Shown here: piece after piece, positions 22,489 to 32,954 of the stretch
How positions within the stretch are numbered: the first letter of the stretch is position 1
Layout of the letters: every line of letters starts with the position of its first letter
NCBI GenBank assembly: GCA_028753945.1
Contig: JAPNXP010000007.1
Coordinates: 3,038,001-3,102,000, forward strand
Direction of reading: 5' to 3'
DNA from: Hexactinellida sp. DTS-2022
Lineage: Eukaryota; Porifera; Hexactinellida
Length of the DNA: 64,000 bases
Notes under the pieces: model-generated
Database searches by the model: none
What the model was told of the DNA's origin: nothing
The model's input: the letters and a program-made list of their open reading frames with translations, nothing else
Translations under genes and position numbers: made by a program

Positions 22489-23532
22489 TTAATCAAAGTA
22501 ATCTGCAACCACAGACTGTCGCACTATGTTTCCGGAAAGGGTTGTTTCATCTGAAGGGACACTAATACCATCTTCTTGCATAATAACATCTACTTCCCCT
22601 TGTAAGCCATGATCAATGCATATATTATGCAATACCATAGTTGCTACTGCTAATCTACATACACGTTCTGGAGAATAACACAGTGTTCCTCCTGTTTTGT
22701 CCATTGATCTCCATCTACTCTTCCATAATCCAAAAGCGCACTCAATAGTTTTTCGTATATTCAAAAAGGATCGATTGTATCGTTTCTGGCCCGGAGTTAC
22801 TGGAGAAAGTATCGGCGTGAGAAGATTCGGTCTAAGAGGATATCCGCTATCTCCTAGAAACCAACCATCTACCGTTGGTATTTCTCCATGTAAAATTTTT
22901 CTATTGATCCCAGACTGCTTCCAAATGAATGCATCGTGAGTACTTCCTGGCCACTTGGCGACTACGTCAATGAATTTCAATTTACTATCACATATTGCCT
23001 GAATATTGATAGAGTGAAAGTTCCTCCTATTTACAAAAATATCTTCATTCACTTGAGGTGCCAATATGGATACATGCGTACCATCGATACAATCTAAAAC
23101 TTTGGGGAAGCAATATCTTTCAGAAAACACTTGTTGATTAATCAATTGCTCAGATTCGCTTGGGTATACTATGAATTCTTTAGCATAAGAGCATAATGCA
23201 TCCGAAACTGTGTGAATACATCTGGAAACTGATGGTTGAGATATTCCATGTGATGAAGCAACCACAGTTTGGAAAGAACCAGTGGCCAAAAACTGTAACG
23301 AGACAGCTAATTGAGTGGCGGCAGGAATAGCATGGGATCGAACTGTTGACCGATGCAGGAACGTAAAAACTTTATTTTCGAGTTGAATGAAAATATCCCT
23401 TGTAACTCTGTATCGTGAAATAAAGTCGATTTCATCATACATATCTAAAGGATTTAACCTATCTCGAAATACTCTCTGGCGTGATAAACTCCGAGAAGAA
23501 TCGAGATCAAGTAGAAAAAGAGCAGCTGCCAT
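22489..23532 (-). CDS. PIF/Harbinger (HARBI1-like) DDE transposase
   Basis: 347 codons from the first ATG at 23532 (MAAALFLLDLD); the frame is open further upstream without an ATG. Residues 95-110 (HGISQPSVSRCIHTVS) form the helix-turn-helix usual for this family. The DDE_Tnp_4 fold is shown by LDCIDGTHV (D150), KWPGSTHDAF (D200), FLGDSGYPL (D228) and KTIECAFGLWKSRWR (E264), then YSPERVCRL and LHNICIDHG near the C-terminus. Length is close to HARBI1 (about 350). The enzyme would cut and rejoin element ends in the nucleus together with the Myb-like partner encoded convergently at 21269. No stops or frameshifts, so possibly functional, although not shown to be expressed. Confidence 0.92.
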   Translation of the reverse strand: MAAALFLLDLDSSRSLSRQRVFRDRLNPLDMYDEIDFISRYRVTRDIFIQLENKVFTFLHRSTVRSHAIPAATQLAVSLQFLATGSFQTVVASSHGISQPSVSRCIHTVSDALCSYAKEFIVYPSESEQLINQQVFSERYCFPKVLDCIDGTHVSILAPQVNEDIFVNRRNFHSINIQAICDSKLKFIDVVAKWPGSTHDAFIWKQSGINRKILHGEIPTVDGWFLGDSGYPLRPNLLTPILSPVTPGQKRYNRSFLNIRKTIECAFGLWKSRWRSMDKTGGTLCYSPERVCRLAVATMVLHNICIDHGLQGEVDVIMQEDGISVPSDETTLSGNIVRQSVVADYFD

Positions 23533-23984
23533 TTTAAGATAATATATAGATGAAGTAAAAATGTTTGTAGATAGCAAAGGAAAATTGTATTTATACGTAT
23601 AACATATCGTGGTTGTATCACAAATAGTGGCTGTATCACTCTGAGTTTAGTTTTGAGAAGTTAAGAAAAATTCGCAAAAAGTATGGCATTAGTTTGTTTA
23701 GACTAAGTTTAAGTTTTAAGTTTAACCAAAACTAAGTCAATACTTAGTTTCACTAAGTTTAAGTTTAAGTTTAAGCAAAAACTAAGTTTTTGGATAAGTT
23801 TTGAGAAGTTAAATAAACTTAGCATAGACTTAGTTTAAACTAAGTTTAAGTTAAAGTTTAAGTTTAAGAAAAGTTAGTGAATAAGGCCCCTGAAAGGATT
23901 GTCCATATGTCATTAGACGCTGGAATTTCTATGGGATGTCAATGGAGAGGTTATTCGAATAAATCAGGTGGGTCCGGAACAGAC

Positions 23985-24115
23985 CTGGGGCTGATTACTA
24001 GTGAGTGATTACGATTACAATTACGATTACATCCTTTAGAAAAAGCTTGATTATGATTACGCTTATGATTACACGAAATGTTGTAATCGATTACAAGTGA
24101 TTACAATTTCATTTT
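23985..24115. repeat. GATTAC-rich repeat, inverted copy of 20455-20602
   Basis: Begins CCTGGGGCTGATTACTAGTG, the reverse of the right end of the copy at 20455-20602, and continues with GATTACGATTAC words and AAGCTTGATTATGATTACG. Its right end is not clear. With its partner it brackets the Harbinger element in inverted orientation. Confidence 0.55.
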
Positions 24116-24487
24116 CTTTACGATGCAAAACTAACGTTCCGATTAAACCCCGGAGTTGCATGCGCACTAATTCAAACCCTTTTATGACACCATCCCAACA
24201 CCTACTAGGACTCGACCTCTATGCACCTCCTCTCTCCCGATATCCATTTCCTGTGGCCCATCGAACTACCCATAAGACCTTCTCCACCCTACTCACCCCG
24301 GGTTTAAAAAACTCCTAGCCCTTCACCATCTTCGAATAATCTCCATTGACCAATTAGGTGGTTATGTCATTATCACCGATACCGAATTACAAGTCTTTTA
24401 TTAGTCATACTTCCTTAATTTTCGCAAGGTACCACCCTACTAGTATTATTCTGTTATCACTACCCTGAGAGTCTGAGACGTAAACTG

Positions 24488-25381
24488 CAGTCGCGGCGCT
24501 ACAGGGGGGGGCAAGGGGGGCTTGAGCCCCCCCCGGAGCTGCGATAGAATATCATCCTCATAAGGATATTACAACCTCTGTATGAGGTTTGTATTATATA
24601 AATTACATTCATGTTGTCCCTGTACCTTTGAATTAGAATGAATATTTGAAAAATGAAAGCATATACGTACTTAGTAATCGGAATTCAAATAATTCATTTC
24701 GTAATCACTAATTCACTATACAGTACATATTGGATATAGTGATAATGGTGGGGACATCTCATTTGTGGACAAATTATCACTATATCCAATATATCACTAT
24801 ACCCATTATATCACTATATCCACTGTATCACCGCATCTAATATATGACTGTATACATTGTCAATACTTATATTCTGAAAAGAATAATCAAATTCCTTATC
24901 AAATTCAAGTGGTACCGATATTTATACTGTAAAATATGAAATTATGGGGTCCAAGGAAGGTCAAAAATCCAATATTCTTGTGTAATCTGTACACAAATTA
25001 TCACTATATCCAATAATGATATCACTATAACCAATAAAATTTGTATGGGATTTGCTCGGGGACGCACCTAAAGCTGCAAAATTATCACTATATCAAATAT
25101 ATCACTATATCCATTATCACTATATCTATTATGTACTGTATATATTATATAATTCATTAAAAAATGGCAAATAATTTTTATTTATTCTAATTATGAAATT
25201 TTCAAGAATTCATAAATGCCTTCACCGCTGTACCAATCGACAATTCCCTTTTCTGCTGTAGCTCCTTTATTACTATAAATTTGAAGGATTCTTAAACTTT
25301 ATACCATAGTCTTGTAATGGAGCATTAAAAAATATATATTAATTGTGCCCCCCATGATTAAAACTCCTGGCGCCGCCACTG
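24488..25381. mobile_element. hAT-type MITE carrying a nested foldback, TSD GTAAACTG
   Basis: CAGTCGCGGCGCTACAGG and CCTGGCGCCGCCACTG ends with a perfect 8-bp duplication GTAAACTG (24480-24487, 25382-25389). Most of its 894 bp is due to the foldback inserted at 24721-25138. No coding capacity. Confidence 0.88.
24721..25138. mobile_element. TA-type foldback MITE (CAGTACATATTGG)
   Basis: Left (TA)CAGTACATATTGGATATAG and right CTATTATGTACTG(TA). The inside is repeated TTATCACTATATCC/GGATATAGTGATAA. Reverse-orientation homologue of the split copy at 106-129 + 2193-2351. Likely Tc1/mariner or pogo-type. Confidence 0.8.
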
Positions 25382-25389
25382 GTAAACTG

Positions 25390-26868
25390 TTCACCTATAA
25401 AAAAATCTGAAAGCTCATACCACCGATGGTAGCCCCCCAACTTTTTATTTCAAAGTCAACCTACATTAAGACAACTTTCCCTCTACCGCTACCCTCACTC
25501 GAACATCCATACTTTTGACCCCTACTCCATAACACCCTTTGTCCGCCCAATCTTTAACCATTCCTTCAAGGCTGTATGAACTCATTTTGAGTTGGCTAAT
25601 AAAATTTGTTTTTATTGAGTTCAAAGAGTTGGTGATGCAAAAATGAATGAGTTGAATTAGTTGTTAGCAGAGGAAAATGAATTGAAATGAGTTCAACTCA
25701 TTCATACATTTGAGTTGGTTTAATTGTCTCATTTTATAGATTAAGTCACGTGCAGATTTAAATAAGATTATAAAAGTTTTAGTAATTGAACACTTTACTG
25801 AGTATGATTATAATGAATTTATTGCTTTAAAATGAATAATAATTAATACTCCTTATTTATCAATGAACATTACAATTGAATAAGTACTTATTCAAAATTG
25901 GCATAATGAGTTGGTACAATCAACTCATTATGCCAATGAGTTGATTTTTCCAACTTTGCAAATTATCTCACTATGAAAATTGTTTTAATTATATCTCGCA
26001 GTCCTACAAAAAGTGCTTCGCGGGCCCCAAAGGGACCTCGGACCCCATTTGGGAACCACTGATCTAGAGTATTTACAGAAAGTCTCATTCAAAAATTCTT
26101 ATACGTACATAGGGAAATATGGCACCGGAAGTGCATTATTCTCCATATAAGGGGATACGTACAGTTCGCTACATGGATAGAACCCTGCTGCGAACAGGGG
26201 CCTATTGAAATCAGTGGCGGCGCTAGAATGGGGCTAGATGGGGCTAGCGCCCCATCTGAATCTTTGTCAGCCCCATCAGCCCACAGTGGGTGCGATGATC
26301 ACTTAATGATTATTTTTTAAAATTAAGTACAAATGGTTATTTGCTCAAAAGAACAGCAAGCTGTGTCAGCTCCATAAAGAAATACTCAGTCCGTTTTAGC
26401 CAAGGAAGGATCCAGACTAGAATTAGTGGGGGGTGCAAATTTAAACCATAGCGTAATAATCACTCTAATTTAGCTATCTGTGAAATATGTGACAGTCTCA
26501 GAGTCCAATCTCATGAAGAGTTGGGGGGTGCGCACCCCCCTGACTGTAATATTCAAAATCCTATTCCAACAGGTATAATAGTTAAACAAGAATGTTGATT
26601 ACGAAATTTGTGTTGTTTTCTTCTAATATACACTATGTAGCGGATGAGTATTCCGTCACCAAGCTACCAAGACTGAAGGCTCGTTTCTATAAAAATTGAG
26701 ATTTAAGGGAATTTATGTTTTTCATTAGTTAAGGTCAAACAACTAGTTCTATCTTGAATCTTCAGAACTTTAAAACAGCTGACTTGATGTGAAGGTGTTG
26801 ACAATAACAAGTAGTTTTAGGTTATAAAAGCAAGGGAAGTAACTTTCCAATAAATTTCTTACTTGTTC
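25390..26868. other. Gene-free interval with one hAT-type end
   Basis: No gene. CAGTGGCGGCGCTAG at 26212 starts a GGGGCTAG-rich block like a hAT MITE, but its right end was not found. A segment at about 26148-26184 (CAGTTCGCTACATGG) is the reverse of the 30-bp minisatellite unit at 29371. Around 25570-25950 TGAGTT/AACTCA words recur in both orientations. Confidence 0.4.
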
Positions 26869-28163
26869 ATGGCTGACCCATTACCACAACAATTTCGGCT
26901 GATCAGGTCAGGCAAGAGTAATAAAGAAAGGTACAAGTAGATAGAAGGTGGCTTGTTTATGACAGACAGAGAATTATAGGAGACACAACTCACTGGCAGT
27001 GTGAGAGGAGAGGATTATGTAGGCCAGAGTTCACACAAATGGTATTGCAATTGTGAAACGACAGGTGAACATCTGCATGAACCGGACGAGCAGCAAATTG
27101 AGTGTATTGTATTGAAGGCGGGAGTGAAGAGAAAGCTCGAGACACAAATGATATCACTCACCATATTATTGGGGATAGCCATAGCCTTGATACAGTCATA
27201 AAAGCAACCAAAGCTTGATAGTTTAAAACGCACTATCAGACGTGAGAGACAGACTATAGATGCAGCACCAGTCCAACCTGAGAGCATTGATGAATTAGTC
27301 ATTCCACCAGTATTTCAGATGACGGCAAAGGGAGAGAACTTCATGCTCTATGATTCTGGACCTAATACTCAGCGTATAATAATTTTCGGGACTCAGCGCA
27401 ATGTCGAGATGCTGAATGCCTCTCATATTTGGTTGCAGACGGAACATTCAAAATCGCTCCCTCCCATTTTTTCCCAAGTCTACACTTCACATGGACTTCG
27501 TGGTGGTCCTAATCCTCTTCAAGACTGACACCTTATCCGAGCCTCTTTGTTCTTCTGCCAAACAAGACAGAAGCAAACTATATCAGGATGTGGGAACATC
27601 AATTAATAGTTTTGAGTTGGGGCCTCTTACGAATGTGAAAGAATGTTTATTTCATCTAACCCGAAACGTATGGCGCAAGATCCAAGAGGTTGGTCCAGAG
27701 GCAGATTATATGCAAGATGAAGACCTTGCTCTTCGCCTTCGGATGCTGCCAGCATTAGCGTTTGCATTGCCATTTGATGTTCCCGAGCTATTCCCACAGG
27801 TTATAGAGCAGCTTAATATCCCTGAGGCTACCGAGCTTGCTCTATATTTTGAGCAAACGTATGTGGGCCGCACATTGCCTGGGGAAGGTTAAGTACACCA
27901 CTCTTTCCGATTGAGATGTGGAATCACCATCATGAAGCTCCAATTGGAATCCCGCGTACAACCAACGCAATCGAAGCCTGGCATCACTCTTATAATGCAA
28001 CAATTGGCGGCCAGCATCCGAATATATGGAAATTCATTAGTGCTCTGAAACGTGAGCAAGGTTTAGTAGAAGCTAAACAGGCAAAGTATATTGGTGGAGA
28101 AAAAGCCGTTAAGCGATTGAAGAATGGGGCCAATGTAGACGCACTAACAAATTTAGTTAGGGG
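26869..28163 (+). pseudogene. FLYWCH-MULE transposase relic
   Basis: Fragments in shifting frames follow the order of animal MULE transposases that begin with a FLYWCH finger. A finger-like part has HWQCERR and GEHLHEPDEQQ. Then come TIRRERQT, IPPVFQMTAKGENFMLYDSG, RIIIFGTQRNVEML (27319-27528 frame), LRMLPALAFALPFDVPELF and YFEQTYVG (27416-27892 frame), and finally WNHHHEAPIGIPRTTNAIEA and HPNIWKFISALKREQ (27916 frame). At least four stops or frameshifts. The segment between IWLQTEH and the later parts, where MULE catalytic acidic residues lie, is also damaged. The C-terminus is cut by a hAT-type MITE at 28164. MULEs are cut-and-paste DNA transposons (family knowledge); this copy is dead. Confidence 0.8.
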
Positions 28164-28786
28164 CAGGAGCGTAGCTAGGGGGAGGCGGGGGGGGATGAAC
28201 CGCCCCGGGCGGCACTAATAAGGGGCGGCATAAATTGTAGTCTAGTTTACGGAATAAAAATAGCAGACCATAATAATTATCTTTGATAATGATATTTAAC
28301 AGAGGAAACCAAACATATACCCTTTCCTATTATTGTTCAGTAAGATATCCACAAACTCAAAGACCATAACTTGTCCCAAGTAGTTTGCTTCAATTCAATT
28401 CAATGTGATACATCAAGCACCAGCGGATCCAGAAATGTTGAAGAGGGCCCAAGAAATAATGCAAGCTTAGCAAGCAACTATTAAGGGGCTACCGCAAAAA
28501 AGATTCTAGAAGTAATTTTAAACGCTAATTTTTATACAGAGGCCTAAATCAAACTTGAAGCTGAAGTTCCTTAGTTATTTTGTCAATTTCAATATCGAAG
28601 AGGGAGCCCAGGCCCCCTGGAACAGCCTATGTTCCTCGGTTGTTAAAATAACAGCATTTGTCAATGAATAAATAATACAACCAATATATATAAGTTGTAA
28701 ATAACACCATAATTTACTGAAATAGACATCCAACTTGAGATTGATATGGGTGCCGAAGGGCGGCATAGGTGTAAGCTACGCCTCTG
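28164..28786. mobile_element. hAT-type element (CAGGAGCGTAGC ends)
   Basis: CAGGAGCGTAGCTAGGGGG and AAGCTACGCCTCTG ends. The flanks GTTAGGGG and TACAGGGG match at 5 of 8. It ends the MULE reading frame, giving it a G/R-rich artificial tail. The inside has GGGCGGCA words near both ends and AT-rich DNA between. Confidence 0.6.
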
Positions 28787-28949
28787 TACAGGGGTATCTA
28801 AATAGACCGCCGCTCGAATTCTTGAAAGGAGTTGCTTACAGATATAGCATTAATTAGACTAGCAATGTAACGTATTTAGCTACAAGTAATTACTGTTTGT
28901 AATAATAGATTTTATGCAACGTCTTAGTGAATTGTATGTGCATAGAACT

Positions 28950-29358
28950 CATACCTGCCAACCGTACAGGGATTCCCTGTACACTAAAGGCATTTTAACC
29001 ATTTTGGCTGTTCTGTACAGGCGTACAGGGATTTTAATTTACTAATTAGGAGTCAAATAATGCCTAAAAATGTCTACAGTCACAGTCATAGTGATGATAG
29101 TATATTCTGCATTGACCACATAATGTCACAACTTGGTTTATATATATTTATTCAAGCGTACAGGGATTCCTTTATAGTATTAAATTAAATTCTTCCTCAA
29201 TTCCAAAGTAATAATTTTGAAATGTTAATAGTAATTGTCTAGACGAGCGAGCGCAGCGAGCGAGAAAATTTTGGGAGGTGTACAGAGATTTTGGCCAATA
29301 TACAGGGGAAAATTGGAGCCCTGTACAGGGATATGACCCAAATAGGTTGGCAGATATG
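28950..29358. mobile_element. CATACCTGCC-ended element, copy 1
   Basis: CATACCTGCCAACCGTACAGG at its left (first 20 bases are the informative part) and GGTTGGCAGATATG at its right, with GTACAGGGATT words inside and a GAGCGAGCGCAGCGAGCGAG block near 29244. Same family as 62175-62534. The flanking duplication is not preserved here. Confidence 0.65.
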
Positions 29359-29370
29359 CGAACGGAACTG

Positions 29371-29485
29371 TCCATGTAGCGAACTGTCCGTAGTGAAGTG
29401 TCCATGTAGCGAACTGTCGGTAGCGAAATGTCCGTGTAGCGAACAGTTGGTAGCGAAGTGTCCATGTAGCGAACTGTTCGTAACC
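29371..29485. repeat. 30-bp minisatellite, about 3.8 units
   Basis: Units start TCCATGTAGCGAACTGTCCG at 29371, 29401, 29431 and 29461 with exact 30-bp spacing and a few substitutions. Because 30 is divisible by three, open frames with a 10-residue period run on both strands (CPCSEL-type repeats). That is a property of the array, not evidence for a gene. A single reversed unit-like segment is near 26148-26184. Confidence 0.85.
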
Positions 29486-30656
29486 CCATATAAGGCCTTA
29501 TTAGGCATTCACTTTCAAATATACTAATAAGCAATCAAAGTGGCATTCTAAAGTGTCTACTTATAAAGAGAGAGTTGCAATTGCATTAGATTTAACACTT
29601 TAACTCTAGAATTAGATTTAACACTTTGAATTAAAATGACTTAGGTATTAGTAATCAAAGGATATTAGCAACTCAATTCTGGCACAAAAGAAGCCCAATT
29701 TTATAATTCGTGTACAGTGAAAAAGTGTAGAATTAAATTCTCTATCGAATGCAAATAGAATCGGGCACTAATTATTGTGCTTCTGTGAGATTGAATACAC
29801 TAGCCGTCAAAAGTATTTGAACAACAATAATTTATATTCATGCATTCAAGCTTCTAGCAGCATAATAACATTAGTAGATGGTTGAACATGGATGTGGACA
29901 CGAAACGATATGTTAACAGAAATAAATATAATTATTATTTTTAATTTTCATATTTATGGTCTTAAACTCATTAACTATTTAATTAGCTAATAAAATATTT
30001 AACTTCTAAAACATTTTGAATCAATTAGAATATTCCAATTCCGATTTCAGATTTGAATACTACTAAGTATAATACCCATGGTGCATAATTTTTGTTCATT
30101 ACATATATTTTCCACTGAAGTACAGCCACATTTCCTTTCGTGCCACAAGTGGCACGGGGTTCAGGGGCGTGCTAACCATACAATCGATGCGGGATAATCG
30201 CTCAGACCCCTTTGGGTGCCTCCCTAGGGAAAGCTTGTGTGACCACAGGCACTAAAGACGATTAATGGGACCTCCAGGCATGTTAGGTCTACCTGAAGGG
30301 CCCGTCGTAAACCACGAATTGTTTTTATATTGGCAACCTTTATCACTGTGCCGATTATGCTATAGTATAGTAGCCCAGTATTGAAATGACCACCTTGGTT
30401 AGTTATTATTATTTTTCTTCCGTATTCCCATTCACAGAACAGAGTTTTATTAACCAATAACTGAATTTTCAAGAGAGGTGTCTCATTGGTTACAGATGTG
30501 CTCCTGGACTCACGATTTTTGTCTACATTTTTCCGTCACTTTTTACATCTACACTAACCGCCAAAAGTATTTGAACAGTAATAATTTGTATTCATTAATT
30601 AAAGCTTATAGCACAATAATAACATTAGTAGATGTTTTGACATGGCTATTTAGATA

Positions 30657-30853
30657 CAGTCAGGTTCTTTTATTATTATGAACATTCAAGGGACCAAAAA
30701 TTGTGTTCATAATAGAGAGACTTCATAATAAGCGAACTCAACTTAATACAAACCCTATGTAAGTTGTTAAATTGGGACCGTAGGGTTTGTTCATAATAAA
30801 AAATCTTGATATTAAACAGAAGAAATCTTGTTCATAATAAGCAGACCTGAATG
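30657..30853. mobile_element. Pogo-type MITE (CAGTCAGGTTCTTTTATTA), uninterrupted copy
   Basis: (TA)CAGTCAGGTTC at the left, CCTGAATG(TA) at the right. The inside has TTCATAATA/TATTATGAA words and AAACCCTA...TAGGGTTT. It is the reversed, empty counterpart of 48156-48848, whose extra length is a nested hAT MITE. Confidence 0.8.
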
Positions 30854-30940
30854 TAAAAGGATATGTGAAGTATAATAAAATAGCGAAATTTTTTAATTAA
30901 CATTTTTATGGAGGGGATAAACTCATTAACTATATAATTA

Positions 30941-31294
30941 CCTTATTATAGGAAATTAACGCGCTATGAAATCACCGTGAATTTCTCCAAATCGCGTTAA
31001 TTTCCATGACCTTAATTTCCTGCTATTTAGCAAAATTATACAATGGATGGACAAACTTCCGAGCTACATATTTTTAGATGTGCAACTAGTTTGAGATGAT
31101 ATACCATGTCTATCAAGTAGATTGGAAGCCTATTTGGGCACAATAATAGCATTCAATCAGGAGATTAATATAATCCTGAAATTTTTTTATAAAATTTACT
31201 CGCGTTAATTTCATGTATTTGAAAATGTTCAGCTCCAATTCGCGTTAATTTCATGGAGCGTTAATTTCCTTCGCGATAATTTCCTATAATAAGG
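30941..31294. mobile_element. TA-type MITE (CCTTATTATAGGAAATTAACG)
   Basis: Left (TA)CCTTATTATAGGAAATTAA and right CGATAATTTCCTATAATAAGG(TA), with several TTAATTTCATG/GCGTTAATTTCC words inside. Comparison with the copy at 29799 shows the flanking repeat continues across it, which supports the boundaries. Confidence 0.75.
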
Positions 31295-31547
31295 TAGCTA
31301 ATTAAATATAAAATTTCCGATTATTAAGATGCAATTTGAATATACAAGTTCTGATTGCAGATTTGAATTCCACATGGTCGAATTACTCTAAGTGCATAAT
31401 TTCCAATTGTTAGATTATTTTCTACTGAGATACAGCCACTATAGTAAGATACTATAGTCATTTCAGAGTAGTTTAAACAGCCGTTATTAAGTTACCAGAC
31501 GAATTTTGCGTCTGCATTAAGATTCCTATTGTACACATAGTTTTGGA

Positions 31548-32070
31548 TGGTAGGTATATATACGAGCCCTTCGATCTATGTCGCTTTGCGACGGATCGGT
31601 GCTACGCATTTCAAGTTAACGGCCGCTGTGCGGCATTACGTCTCACACTTTCTGCCATGGAAAATGGTAGATAAGGACGTTATATACATCCATTGATAAG
31701 ATTTCCATAGTTTTAACATATTTTTCATATTTCTACTGTTAAATCTTATTGTAAATGCGAAATCCGTGTTCAGCATACTTGTTTATCTATGATACCCGTT
31801 GAAAGATAACTTCTAACTTAATTTGGAATTTTCGCAAATTTGTTTGCTATATGTGAAACAAAATTCAAAATAAACCTAGAAGTTAGCTTTCAACTGCTAT
31901 TATAGGTAAACAAGTTAAAACTATGGAAATGGTAGAATGGGATGTATATAACATTCTCTATGAAGGAAAGGGTGAGGAGTAAGGCCGCATATAGCGGAAG
32001 TTAACTTGTTTTGGTAAGCACCGAAACGTCAGAAACTGACCGAGACCGAAGGCCTCGTAGATATACGTAT
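31548..32070. mobile_element. Imperfect foldback element
   Basis: The left arm (ACGAGCCCTTCG, ACGGATCGGTGCT, AAGTTAACGGCCGC) is the reverse of the right arm ending GGCCTCGTAG. The arms continue through GTTATATACATCC and GTTAGCTTTCAACTG-type blocks almost to the centre, so the whole could form a hairpin of about 500 bp. Ends fade into AT repeats and no duplication was fixed. Confidence 0.65.
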
Positions 32071-32357
32071 ATATATATACTCAAAAAGAGTCCGTAGATC
32101 TAAAGTGTATTTTGAAGTGTGTTATATGGATTATAGTCGGCAAGTAAGTCTTTAGTAGGCAAAAAAGCCACCATAGGACACACTTCTCTTTTTGCCTAGG
32201 CAAAATCCTAGCTCTAGGGAGATTTTCTGGCATTTTTCGGATCTAGGGACAAAAGTCCAGATCTGAGGACAAAATTTGTATGTATCCATGTGTATATATA
32301 TATATATACTGATATACAGTCGACTCCGCTCAATAGAGCCACCGGTTAAAAGATTTC

Positions 32358-32954
32358 TCAACATAATGGGGTCAAAATTTCACGGGATATATAGAAACAT
32401 AAATAAATATCAGAAATTAGCACAGTTACTCTAACAAATATAAACGCAGTTACACATACCTTTGAAAAATGTGAATTAAATAAAATATGCTGATTCTTTG
32501 ACAAAGTTACAAGACGATCCAAAACATTGGAAAAACAACAAATCTTAAGGGTAGTAGAGATTATAAAATAAGCATGATAAAATTTTGATAGCTGTAACGA
32601 AAGGTAATAATTAAAAGAATAAGTCATCCCCAAAAGAGAAGATTCGCCAAAAATTATGGAACGAGAATTTAAAATAGTTTGTAATAAAGTGAAAATTTCA
32701 AAAAACATTGAGAATATATCTTCAAGGAGAATTTGATTTTTTAGTATAACTAAGGAAGTGGGATCAATAGGTGATGGTTTATTAACTGCAATAAAAATAC
32801 AATAATGCAGATCATATATGGAGCAATAGCAAGTTAATTTTCTGATCAAATTACAAATATTTTGGTTAGATAGTAGGTAGTGAATACTTTCATTCGAAAA
32901 GTCCAAGGTAGTTCCAATTTGTTTAAGAGAGCACAAAAGTAGAGTATTATCCAT
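32358..32954 (-). CDS. Unidentified 198-residue open frame, hydrophobic
   Basis: Uninterrupted from ATG 32954 to a stop at 32358, long for chance in DNA this rich in A and T. The protein has several hydrophobic stretches (LHYCIFIAV near 50, FSMFFEIFTLLQTIL near 82, FYHAYFIISTTLKICCF near 125, VTAFIFVRVTVLISDIYLCF near 170), which suggests a multi-pass membrane protein. I recognise no family or motif. The rc sequence TTGACAG just upstream of the ATG could be a 3' splice site, so this may be one exon. A pogo-type end (CAGTCGACTCCGC, 32317) lies just beyond the stop. It may equally be a chance frame in AT-rich DNA. Confidence 0.3.
   Translation of the reverse strand: MDNTLLLCSLKQIGTTLDFSNESIHYLLSNQNICNLIRKLTCYCSIYDLHYCIFIAVNKPSPIDPTSLVILKNQILLEDIFSMFFEIFTLLQTILNSRSIIFGESSLLGMTYSFNYYLSLQLSKFYHAYFIISTTLKICCFSNVLDRLVTLSKNQHILFNSHFSKVCVTAFIFVRVTVLISDIYLCFYISREILTPLC

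Larger units (their letters stand above)
20762..23889. mobile_element. PIF/Harbinger transposon with both genes open, TSD CTG
   Basis: Ends GGGCCTTATTCACTAA and TTAGTGAATAAGGCCC, flanked by CTG at 20759-20761 and 23890-23892. The first and last 200 bp are arrays of AAACTTAGTTTGTGCTTA-like words, likely transposase-complex binding sites (inference). Two convergent genes lie inside: a Myb/SANT-like DNA-binding protein (plus) and a HARBI1-like DDE transposase (minus), the standard Harbinger pair. A hAT MITE interrupts the 3' end of the first gene. The open frames make this the youngest or best-preserved autonomous-type element in the window. Confidence 0.92.
29799..31450. repeat. Two copies of a Tc1-like-ended repeat
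   Basis: Copy 1 starts TACACTAGCCGTCAAAAGTA at 29799 and runs to about 30125. Copy 2 starts CTACACTAACCGCCAAAAGT near 30549 and continues, after insertions, to about 31440 (ACTGAGATACAGCCAC). The start resembles Tc1-like transposon termini, and a third such end is near 49792 (TGACCGGTCAAAAATATTTG). Copy 2 is interrupted by MITEs at 30657-30853 and 30941-31294. Confidence 0.55.

Noticed and set aside
29172..29534. 120-residue open frame with YMDTS-type repeats
   Set aside because: It is the minus-strand translation of the 30-bp minisatellite.
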